Shown here one piece after another: positions 54,560-64,000 of a stretch of 64,000 nucleotides of DNA. The stretch spans positions 372,001 through 436,000 of the forward strand of contig NC_134025.1 in assembly GCF_964204645.1 (NCBI RefSeq), given 5' to 3'. The position numbers were made by a program, and so were the translations under genes. The stretch comes from Tubulanus polymorphus (lineage: Eukaryota > Nemertea > Palaeonemertea > Tubulaniformes > Tubulanidae). Within the stretch, counting starts at the first letter, position 1, and each line of letters begins with the position of its first letter. Below the pieces are notes generated by a model. That model saw only the letters and a list, made by a program, of their open reading frames with translations, did not search any database and was not told where the DNA came from.

Positions 54560-57170
54560 AGATTGTTCAATGTTCCATGTTGCTCCCTCCCCCAAATACT
54601 ATGACGTCTATACGTCAAGTGTAAAACCATTATATCATTATTAACATACTTGTTTTTCTAATTACAGAATTAAAGATTAATTTAATATGACATGAAAACT
54701 TGAATGATTGAAATGTTAATATCTAATGCTCAACAACGGAGGGAAATCCTTCACATGTGATCGGAGGGATTTAAAATGTTTACTCATAAGGAAAAGGGAT
54801 ATATATTTATATACGTGAGATTGCCCGGATTAAAAATTGCGCAAGAAAGGAAACCACAGCAAAGACTACGGTAATCAATTTCATTACATTTCTAAGGTGT
54901 GAAACCATCACCATCTGGATCGGTGATCAATGCATGAATGCATGAGTTCATAATTGAACATAGGATATAATAGAAAAATGCTAAGATCTGCAAAAATGCA
55001 ATGATTGAGAATCGCTGATAAAGAAAGTATTAAAAAAAAGATCTTGGATTGGAAAATTCGTTGTTATCACATCAGTGATCAGGTTTTATTGATTGATATT
55101 GATCTCTACTGATTCTAACGATCACCAGGATCAAAATTCTTGTTAATAATTAGTCTTAATTAATCTCTTGCTGAAATCAATAAGGCATATGAGAGAGGAG
55201 GTCTGATATATGAGAGAGGAGGTTCAGGGAGGTATGAGAGAGGAGGTTCAGGGAGGTATGAGAGAGGAGGTTCAGGGAATATGAGAGAGGAGGTTCAGGG
55301 AATATGAGAGAGGAGGTTCAGGGAATATGAGAGAGGAGTTTATGGAGATATGATAGAGGAGTTTATGGAGATATGATAGAGGAGTTTAGAGAGATATGAT
55401 AGAGGAGATGGTCTAAAAGGAAAATTGTTAAGTTCATAACAATCGAGCAACTCAGTAATAGACACCGCTCTGATGAAGTAACTCCTGGTCCTTTATTGGG
55501 GTCTAAATTGGAATTTCGTTTAGCAATTGAAATATGGTTGATAGAGCGTGGAATTGTTTCCATGTAGGCGAGCAATGCATAAAACACACGTCAGATTAAG
55601 GCTGTTGAGAGTGAATTATCAATAGATTTAAGAAATCGAGGATGAAGTTGTTTTCAAGAGGTCAATCATTCATATGGTTGTTAATCAGATCAGGTTCTCA
55701 GGTGCTTCCTTCGTCCCCAAAAACGGCATAAGTCGTATCAAAGTATGTGATATAACCTACTAATTGATTACATGAAAAGAGGCTATTTGTAGTTTCTCAG
55801 CCATTTTGCAATTATTGTTGTGAAGAGGTCACAAAATCCAAACTAAAACCAGCATCATTAATAGATTTCTACTGACTGAGACCCGGTCATACTGCTCATG
55901 TCGAACAGTTTGTTGTATTTTTGTGGTTCCAGTTTCTCACGTTCTAAGATAGAACAAAGTTCCTAAATTTTGAGTCCTTCAGTGCTGAAATTCAAATTTA
56001 CTACAAATTTCCTAATTCCAATTTCAATTGAAATTCCAATTTACTACGAGTTTCCTAATCTTAACTTTCCAAAAGTTTGAATTTTTCCTAATATATCTCT
56101 TTTCATGATTTCATTCCAGTTCTCAAAATTAATTACGGTTTTTGAATATCTGCGAAATATCATTAATTATTTTCCTAGTTTCATTTTTACTATTGCCCAA
56201 AATCATATTTTATGTGAATTATTATCGCTATTATTGGATTCTTTCAATGATGTTTTGGTTCGATATTATGATTGATCAAGGTGATCCATCTAAATCTATT
56301 TCATTGCTATAAATTATGAATTATTCATATCTGCAAACATTTCATTGATACTTCTAAACTAGTAATTCTGAAAACACTCTAAAAACTATTTTACCCATAT
56401 TTTAAAGACAATTGTAGAAAGTATTTTGAATTATCACAATTTTAAAGTATCTATAATATGTAAAACTATTTTATCTGAATTTAAAAAGATTGAAGAGACT
56501 ATTTTATATCTGAATTTTAAAACACCTGTGATATCTAAAAACTATGTTATCTGAATTTTAATCTATTAAAGAAACTATTTTATATCTGAATTTTAAAATA
56601 CCTATGATATCTAAAAACTATTTTATCTGAATTTTATACTATTTCATTTGTATGTATTTTATCTCAAAGTATCTTTTTAAACTATTTTATTTGTGTATAT
56701 TTAAAAAACTATTTTTTTTGTTTATATTTGAAAGCTATTTTATTTTTTATATTTAAAAACTATTTTATATGTATATATTCCTTTTAGAACAATGATTTAT
56801 TTATATTTCAATACTTACTAAAAGATCAATTTGATGAAATATTTTATATTTGACTATCACTGTGTATATTCGAACCCCAGTGATTTCATGAGAATGGAAT
56901 AACTGAAGGTCCAGGTTTTATCACCGAATACTCTTTGACACAATTACGTGGTCCACAACACAGATATAAATAGTGGTTATATAAAAGGCCCATGTTGTAT
57001 ATAGTGCACGCATAAAGAGCTTTTACTCGTAGTTGATATAGGCTTAGTAAATATGAAATGTGATTGAGAACGTTTTCTCATACTTTCTTTACCTTTTTTT
57101 CTTGTAGTTTTTTTCAATTTTTATTAAAGTAATTCAATGAATTATCTACTCATTTTCAGTTGGTGTTTCA
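54560..57170. other. Gene-poor AT-rich region; GAGAGAGGAGG repeat at 55185-55400
   Basis: The array at 55185-55400 consists of ATGAGAGAGGAGGTTCAGGG units of about 20-23 bp. From 56390 to 56790, AT-rich sequence repeats AAAACTATTTTATCTGAATT-like motifs. The minus-strand open frame at 55363-55587 has no recognisable family. Nothing else was seen. Confidence 0.6.
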
Positions 57171-57176
57171 CTATCA

Positions 57177-57345
57177 TGGAATGCGATGAATAAAAAACAG
57201 TCTGAGTGTATTTTTCACATGATATTTTCAGCGTCCCGTTGTATGAAATTTTGAATTTTGAATTTTATGTTATCTCAAGAAAATATATGACTGAAAACAT
57301 CATATGAAAAATACACTCAGATTGTTTTTCATTTATCTCGTTCCA
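57177..57345. repeat. Inverted repeat with 55-bp arms
   Basis: The left arm starts TGGAATGCGATGAATAAAAA and contains CTGAGTGTATTTTTCA. The right arm is its reverse complement with a few changes (CTGAAAACATCATATGAAAA to CTCGTTCCA). The loop is about 59 bp of AT-rich sequence. MITE-like. Confidence 0.85.
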
Positions 57346-57357
57346 TACAATACAGGA

Positions 57358-57430
57358 CTCAGTTCCACAGATTGATTTGGATGCAAGAATTTAAATACAT
57401 ATTTGTTGCATAACTGTGGAACTGGGTCTT
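57358..57430. repeat. Short fold-back element
   Basis: ACTCAGTTCCACAGATTGAT to GCATAACTGTGGAACTGGGT, a compact (about 73 bp) copy of the CAGTTCCACAG family. Confidence 0.7.
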
Positions 57431-57794
57431 GTTAAATTGTGAGCATGATGTTTATGATTAATCACTAGTGCGTTTTAAACTAGATTTCAAGTTAACCTAA
57501 GTTTAGATTAGTTGGTTTTTGTTTAGTTATTTTAGTAATTTTTGCTGTTATTGAATTTAATTCATTCCAGTTGATTTAAGTCTAATTTAGTTAAAGTTTT
57601 AGTTCATTTAGGTCAAGTTGATTAAGTTTTAACTATAGCTGTTAACTTAAATAAAGAATAAACCTCTGATAAACTGAGGGTCAATTTATCTTATAAGTTA
57701 CACTCAGGTTTTAATCAATAATCGCGTTTAAGATCTCCTTTTTTATGCAGTTCAGAGATTATCTCTGAATAAAATAGTAACATCTTAGAATGTG

Positions 57795-58085
57795 ATGAAC
57801 TGAGGGTTAATTCAGCATTGTTGAAATTACTCTCAGGATCATCATTAAAACAATGAATGAACTGAGGGTAAATTCATCATTGTTGAAATTACTCTCAGGA
57901 TCATCATTAAAACAATGAATGAAATGAGGATAAATTCATCATTGTTGAAATTACTCTCAGGATCATCATTAAAACAATGAATGAACTGAGGGTAAATTCA
58001 TCATTGTTGAAATTTCTCTCAGGATCATCAGTAAAACAATGGATGAACTGAGGGTAAATTCATCATTGATGAAATTACTCTCAGT
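57795..58085. repeat. 62-bp tandem repeat
   Basis: Four to five copies of AATGAATGAACTGAGGGTAA, ATTCATCATTGTTGAAATTA and CTCTCAGGATCATCATTAAAA. Divergent single units flank it at about 57670-57720. Confidence 0.9.
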
Positions 58086-58089
58086 TCAT

Positions 58090-59035
58090 TGAGGATATTT
58101 TAGCATTAACACCAGTTTTAATTACCCCCCTGTTTTCTTGTTATTGAAAGTAACATCACTAGTTATAGAGTAGATGATTAGGTTTTTTATTGTTTGATGA
58201 ACTTGCAGTTAATTAGATTGATTAATAATACAATACTCTCAGGTCATTGAAACATAATCTTTAATGTTATCTTAATTTTAGGGATCTAGGGTTTTACGCC
58301 GAAATAGATTATAAATGAATGAAACAATGGAATTTTTAATCAGTATTTTTTCGTTACTGTTAGAGAACTTTTATTTATTTAGTTTTTAGGCTTTTCACTT
58401 TTTGCTTTCTCTAGATTCTAGTTTTTTTCTAAAATATTGTTGAAATTTTGTTGTGTTTTTTTAATCGATTTTAAGCTTAACTTGAGTCCCAGCAGGCTAG
58501 TGTATTCACTTTTCATCCGTTATTCGACTGGCAGAATATCAAGATGGCTGACTGGTAGCCATTCTTGTTCGCTAAAATTGGCAGTTTTACACATATTTGA
58601 AGTTTTTAAGGGAGGTTTCAAAGATTTCTCCAACATTTGATGTTTGATATCGATATGTATCCCCCATCATAATTAGAAATATTGGGTTGCTTTAACTTAC
58701 AGTCATGATGTTTGATAATTGTTAGCATTTTCATAGAACCAGTCTTACCCCATTTTCTATTCTTCCCATCAGGGGTATTTAATTCATACAATTTTTCCAT
58801 GAGTTTTGGTATTTATGCATATAACCACAATCAATTGCATATTTGTAGCATTAGTTTTTGTTATGTTTACCGGGGGCATTGAATATTGAAATTGTCAGAT
58901 TGTCAAGCATTTCACCGAGTGGGCATGGTGTCCCTGCACCTCTAGTTTATATCTTATTTCACTGCTTTCAAGGTTCTCGTACACATTTCATATTTACATG
59001 CAGCTTTCATTCAATATACATCAATGCCATCCTCG
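58090..59035. other. No gene seen
   Basis: AT-rich, with a CAAGATGGCTGACTGG motif near 58540 (YY1-like) and short open frames lacking splice or family support. Confidence 0.45.
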
Positions 59036-59038
59036 CTT

Positions 59039-59366
59039 GCCAGGTTTTAATTGTCGTCTGCCGAAGCTCATGCCAAGACAAACCCTGGTCGCAAACTCTT
59101 CATTGGTCTATTAACGTTGTTCAAGATTACTTGTGTAGACAGGTTGCCACTGAGAGGCCACCAGTCTATATATCTAGCCAATCAGATGCGTTGTTTTTCG
59201 CCGGCAGATTTGCTACACATCTGATTGACTAGATGTAAAGACTAGTGGCCGCTTAGCAGCAACCTGTCGACTCGAGATATCTCGAACAATGTAAGAGACC
59301 AATGAAGGGTTTGTGACCAGGGTTTGTGTAAGCGTGAAATTCGGTGGGCGACAATAAAACCCTGGT
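59039..59366. mobile_element. Long fold-back element of about 328 bp (arms about 150 bp)
   Basis: Left arm landmarks CCAGGTTTTAATTGTCG, ACAAACCCTGGTCGCAAAC, CTTCATTGGTCT, GACAGGTTGC and CCAATCAGATG reappear in reverse complement on the right arm (CATCTGATTGACTAGATG, GCAACCTGTCGA, AGACCAATGAAGGG, GACCAGGGTTTGTG, CGACAATAAAACCCTGG). The arms are diverged, separated by about 28 bp. No transposase. A non-autonomous DNA-transposon-like or fold-back element. Confidence 0.8.
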
Positions 59367-59369
59367 GAT

Positions 59370-60475
59370 TGAGGATGTATCGATGTACATATCAACACAC
59401 AAAAAGCCAAACATAATAGGCGGCATTATTATTGGGAGGTGCACCTGGCCTAATATACCGCGCGGTAAAAATCACTCTTTCTGTGGTTGTGTAGTACCAG
59501 TAATTGATGATCATCGAGTGAGTGATTGGCCTGGCCCAGTTATTCCATTCTGAAATCACTTGGGTTCCGATTATGATTGACAAATAATTCAAAATATTTC
59601 ATCAAATTGATCGACACATTTTATCCGTACTTTTACATTATTATATTTATATTGTAAATATGTAAATAGCTTTATATTTATATTTATATTATATTTCTTT
59701 TTAGATTTTTTTATTGATTTTGATTTCTACTTATAAATATTTTTAGATATCTTTTTAACTTAAGATTTTGATGAAAAATATAAATAATTTTATCTAAACA
59801 TTTCAAATATAATCCTAAAACTTTTTAATTTTCTAAACTTCATAATATCTATACATCAAATCTATTTTAGTGAAAATTTTGATATAGATTTAAACGATAA
59901 TTAATATTTTTAATTCTATTGAATAATTTTAATATTCAAAACAACAGAATGAATGCATTCAATCTTAGTTTGATACTGATATCACTTGTTGCATCTATTG
60001 TTTTAACGAGATTTTAACCTATAAGTTTGGAGCATTGATATTATTTCATTGCATTAGTCCCGCCTCCTCATTTATGGCTGATGGTTGATTTCAGATTTTC
60101 AGCTTCTAATAACATTAATATTAATTCAATGCTACGTTATGTTTTGTTGTTTTATTTCTTACGAACGTTTTCAAAGATGACTTTTTGTCGAATTGATATT
60201 TGGTAGTGCAGAGGTTGAGATAATTATACAATTTTATAGAATTGTCTAAAATACTGTACCAAGTAACATATAAGTAGTATTGCTAGTTTACCTCTATTTT
60301 CAAGTTGTCCTGTGGTACGACGTTAAACTGCCTCATTTTAACAATACGTTTTATCCATACATTTTATCAGTGATTTTTATCTATTTGTCCTGTGGTACGA
60401 CGTTAAACTGCCTCTTTTTAACCGTTTTTACCCATATGTTTTATTGTTTTTATCATATGTTTTATTGTTTTTATC
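59370..60475. other. No gene seen; AT-rich
   Basis: AT-rich, including a near-duplicate of TTGTCCTGTGGTACGACGTTAA at about 60304 and 60386 (82-bp spacing). No exons found. Confidence 0.5.
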
Positions 60476-60479
60476 ACCC

Positions 60480-60812
60480 CTTCTTTTTCTACCTTTCTCT
60501 ATCCTTTCCCTCTCTGTCTCTATCCTTTCCCTCTCTGTCTCTATCCTTTCCCTCTCTGTCTCTATCCTTTCCCTCCCTCTCTCTATCCTCCCTCTCTCTC
60601 TCTAACCCACTAACTCTCTTCCTCTTTCTCTAACCCACTAACTCTCTCCCTCTTTCTTTAACCCACTAACTCTCTCTTCCTCTTTCTTTAACCCACTAAC
60701 TCTCTCCTCTCTCTCCTTTCTTCCTCTCACCCCTCTCCTTCATCCTTCCTCCTCTCTCCCTCCTCTCTCTCTCCTCACTCTCCTCTCTCTCTCTTTCGCT
60801 CTCTTTCTCTCT
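60480..60812. repeat. CT-rich simple sequence (TCTCTCTATCC)n
   Basis: CTATCCTTTCCCTCTCTGTC units pass into AACCCACTAACTCTCTC repeats and then plain CT. Almost pure pyrimidine on plus. Confidence 0.92.
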
Positions 60813-61035
60813 ATCTTGTAAATATTGTAAATTTGTATATAGTAGTTTTTATTTCTCTTGTAAATATTGTAAATTTGTAAATAGTAGTTTTTATTTCTCT
60901 TGTAAATATTGTAAATTTGTAAATAGTAGTTTTTATTTCTTTTGTAAATATTGTAAATTTGTAAATAGTCGTTTTTATTTCTCTTTTTAATTTTCTTGTA
61001 GATATTGTAAATTTGTAGATAGTAGTTTGTTTTTT
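60813..61035. repeat. 42-bp tandem repeat
   Basis: Five copies of TCTTGTAAATATTGTAAATT and TGTAAATAGTAGTTTTTATT directly adjoining the CT tract; the last copy has G substitutions. Confidence 0.9.
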
Positions 61036-61429
61036 TCTTTTTTCATAATTTTCATCGGATCTCACTTTATTCAATACAACAGAATGAATGCATTCAATCT
61101 TGGTTTCAAACTATTACTTTTCACTTTTTTCATACATTCGTAGCATTGATACCATTGCGTTAGATTAGTCCCTCCTCCTTTTGAATTAATATTTGAAAGA
61201 AGATTCTAGTTAAGCATATAGTAATAAGCGTATTACATCGAAGACATTTTGCCACAGGCTGAAGAGCATTTTATATCATATGTCAAGAAATAAGGATTGG
61301 AGTGACGTTGCTTCCTGAGATCTCTGATCTGTTAGCTTGCAAGTGTATTTAACTATCACTTGTTTGTAAATGATTGAGTGTACTTTACCATTACTGGTTT
61401 GCAATATGTTTTACCATCATTGGTTGCAG

Positions 61430-62310
61430 TTATGAAAAAGATCTCAATGACTGTGCATACCTACCCCTCACTGGTTGCAGTTCACTACATTTGTTGCAGC
61501 TACAAACAATCATCTCATCGATTGTGCATACTTTCCCCTCACTGGTTGCAGTTCACTCCATTGGTTGCAGCTATGAACAATCATCTCATTGATTGTGCAT
61601 ACTTTCCCTCACTGGTTGCAGTTCACTCCATTGGTTGCAGCTATGAACAATCATCTCATTGATTGTGCATACTTCCCCTCACTGGTTGCAGTTCACTCCA
61701 TTGGTTGCAGCTATGAACAATCATCTCATTGATTGTGCATACTTTCCCCTCACTTGTTGTCACTTCATTGGTTGCAGCTATGATCAATCATCTCAATGAT
61801 TGAGCTAATTTCCCCTCACTGGTTTGAAATATAATTTCCCCTCACTGGTTGCAGTTCACTCCATTGGTTGCAGCTGCGAACAATCATCTCATTGATTGTG
61901 CATACTTCCCCTCACTGGTTGCAGTTCACTCCATTGGTTGCAGCTATGAACAATCATCCCATTGATTGTGCATACTTTCCCCTCACTTGTTGTCACTTCA
62001 TTGGTTGCAGCTATGATCAATCATCTCAATGATTGAGCTAATTTCCCCTCACTGGTTTGAAATATAATTTCCCCTCACTGGTTGCAGTTCACTCCATTGG
62101 TTGCAGCTGCGAAGAATCATCTCATTGATTGTGCATACTTTTCCCTCACTGGTTGCAGTTCACTTCATTGGTTGCAGCTATGAACAATCATCTCAATGAT
62201 TGTGCATACTTCCCCTCACTGGTTGCAGTTCACTCCATTGGTTGCAGCTATTAACAATCGTCTCATCGATTGTGCATACTTCCCCTCACTGGTTGCAGTT
62301 TTCAGCTTTG
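61430..62310. repeat. 70-bp satellite-like array with higher-order structure
   Basis: Copies of CACTGGTTGCAGTTCACTCC, ATTGGTTGCAGCTATGAACA and ATCATCTCATTGATTGTGCA repeat every 70-71 bp (GTTCACTCCA at 61551, 61621 and 61691). A larger block with TGATCAATCATCTCAATGAT and GGTTTGAAATATAATTTCCC occurs twice (about 61750-61860 and 61985-62095), showing multi-unit duplication. Confidence 0.92.
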
Positions 62311-62499
62311 GTTTGATGATGATAAATGCTGGTTTTATCATTGGCTCTACGCGAACAGTTATCATAATGTTTGAAGCCTTTGCCAGACGTCTTGTGGGTT
62401 CAATCTCTCTTAAGAAAAAGCTAAAAGGGTTTCGATTGGAATACAGTTTGTCTCCTCCAGCAACAAATGTCCATAGTCTAGAATAAACTGATTTGCATT

Positions 62500-63450
62500 T
62501 GCAAAAAAAGCTTTGTTGGGTGTATCGCTACATTTCCTACAAGACTCCTCTCTCCTCTCTCATCACGAAAAAAGTAAGACACAAATCTGAAAGTTAAGAG
62601 TTACAAAACACTGTGGATGAATTACTGCTAAATCAATTGGTAGTAATGAAAGTTAAGTGTTACAAAACACTGAAAGTTGGTGTCTTGAAACAATGATAAA
62701 TGTAATGAAACATTGATAGATGTACTGATCTTGCGGTTTGTTCTACCTCCTTCCTCTGCTACGAGGTGATATATCGTGCCATTTTTATATACAATATCAA
62801 AATCATAGACAATTAAAATCTTGTGGTGGCATGGCTTCTCCTTTTGTTCTCTATAACTCCCGGTAATGGCCTTGCTATGACATCAAACGAGTATCAAATA
62901 CAGAAGATACTCCTTTCTTCTCCTTTAAAAACGGCAAATACTGTTGTTTGCTACTATGGCAAATACTGTTGTTTGCTACTGCATGTTGCTCATTCCACTC
63001 TGTTCTAGGGGTGATATTGAGTTTTGGAGACTCTTCTCCTTCCCTTGCCTTCTTGAATTGTCAAATAGATGTGACTTACAATACTGATTACTTCCTTATT
63101 TGAAAACTACATGTTGCTGATGCTTGCTATCATTCAACTCTGTTTTGGTTGTGATATTGAGTTTTAAACGTTGTGTTAGGTGTTACATGCCTCCTCTCCT
63201 CTCTCTCCTCTCTCATCAAAAATTAAATAAGACACTCCTTTTTTATATACATTTAGTTTTTTGCTGTGGTTTCCTCAATAGAAAAGTTTGAAATGCGCTG
63301 CAATCAATGAGCAATTTCAAACTATTGATCAATTACTGGTCGTGATGTAAGTTAAGTGTTACAAAACACTGTGTAAATTACTGCTAAATCAATCGGTGGT
63401 GATGAAAGTTAAGTGCTACAAAAACACTGTGGGTAATTCACTGCTAATTT
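62500..63450. repeat. Diverged duplicated blocks, AGTTAAGTGTTACAAAACACT
   Basis: GAAAGTTAAGTGTTACAAAA, CACTGTG and AATTACTGCTAAATCAAT recur at about 62590-62670 and 63345-63440. CT-rich CTCCTCTCTCATCA recurs at about 62545 and 63200. These look like the ends of a larger tandem unit (about 700-800 bp). No gene. Confidence 0.6.
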
Positions 63451-64000
63451 ATAACTGATGACCTCCTTTAATACTGCTGCTTGGTGCTGGGTGTTAATTA
63501 ATACACTCTGTTTTGGGGTGATATTGAGTTCAGGAATCTCCTCCTTCCTGCTTCAACTGTCATGTAGAAACGTGACAAACGAACTGAATTGTCAGTGCGT
63601 TACAACACTGATGACCTCCTTTAATACTGCTGCTTGCTGCTGCGTGTTAATTAATACACTCTGTTCAGAGGTGATATTGAGTTCAGGAGTCTCCTCCTTC
63701 CTGCTTCAACTGTCATGTAGAAACGTGACTAACAAACTGAATTGTCAGTGTGTTACAACACTGATGACCTCCTTTAATCCTGCTGCTTGCTGCTGGGTGT
63801 TAATTCTTACCACCTTCCATGAACTTCTTGAATTATTACATTAAACATTATTACAATAAGAATTATTACATTAAACATTATAACATCATGAATCATCCTC
63901 CTTAAATACTGCTGCTTGCTGCTGGCTCTGTTTTGGGGTGATATTGAGTTCAGGAGTCTCCTCCTTCCTGTTTCAACTGTCATGTAGAAACGTGACAAAC
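63450..64000. repeat. 153-bp tandem repeat running off the window end
   Basis: CTGATGACCTCCTTTAATAC begins at about 63454, 63608 and 63761. Each unit contains GCTGCTTGCTGCTGGGTGTT, GGTGATATTGAGTTCAGGA and TGTCATGTAGAAACGTGAC. The third unit is partly replaced by a TTACATTAAACATTA duplication. The final unit is incomplete at 64000. Confidence 0.92.

Noticed and set aside
55363-55587. 74-codon minus-strand open frame that might be a transposon fragment
   Set aside because: No recognisable reverse transcriptase, transposase or integrase motif.

Overview
The window is nuclear DNA from an animal. Genes are split by many short GT-AG introns, it is AT-rich, and simple tandem arrays and short dispersed repeats are abundant. 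Families present (ALG3, MED8, MICAL, cadherin, class A GPCR, profilin) are metazoan. The profilin, the FMRFamide-receptor-like GPCR pair and the repeat landscape look most like a marine invertebrate, probably a spiralian such as a mollusc, annelid or brachiopod. That placement is inference. All exon models were built by hand from reading frame, splice dinucleotides and family knowledge. Phase and total length were checked for every multi-exon gene.

Layout. 1-2.8 kb: 3' ends of two unidentified genes that seem to converge. 3.5-4.1 kb: a retroelement tail and a dispersed repeat. 4.2-5.5 kb: ALG3 in one coding exon. 5.7-6.15 kb: a 31-bp minisatellite. 6.3-8.3 kb: MED8 (7 coding exons, the first only 6 nt). 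9.3-27.1 kb: a giant MICAL (29 coding exons, 2649 residues) with a 3.5-kb exon of disordered sequence and several intronic minisatellites, one of them 1.77 kb. 27.1-30.5 kb: MICAL 3' region, then a CRE-rich promoter-like block. 30.5-37.4 kb: a single-pass cadherin (12 coding exons, 772 residues). 37.9-41.3 kb: two minus-strand GPCR paralogues inside a segmental duplication that also copied the cadherin 3' UTR. 42.4-42.8 kb: profilin. 45.4-45.6 kb: a tRNA-derived SINE. 45.8-53.5 kb: an unrecognised gene with a textbook promoter, an 18-nt first exon, a possible death-fold N-terminus and a proline-rich basic C-terminus. 53.8-64 kb: gene-poor, with satellites, long inverted repeats and simple sequence.

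The genes do not form a pathway. MICAL and profilin both act on actin, but nothing here shows that they are linked. I found no operon-like or defence-like system. The most unusual material is the unrecognised gene at 45.9-53.3 kb, the repeat-expanded MICAL, the GPCR duplication with an atypical cysteine pattern, and at least two families of short palindromic (fold-back) elements scattered through introns and intergenic DNA.
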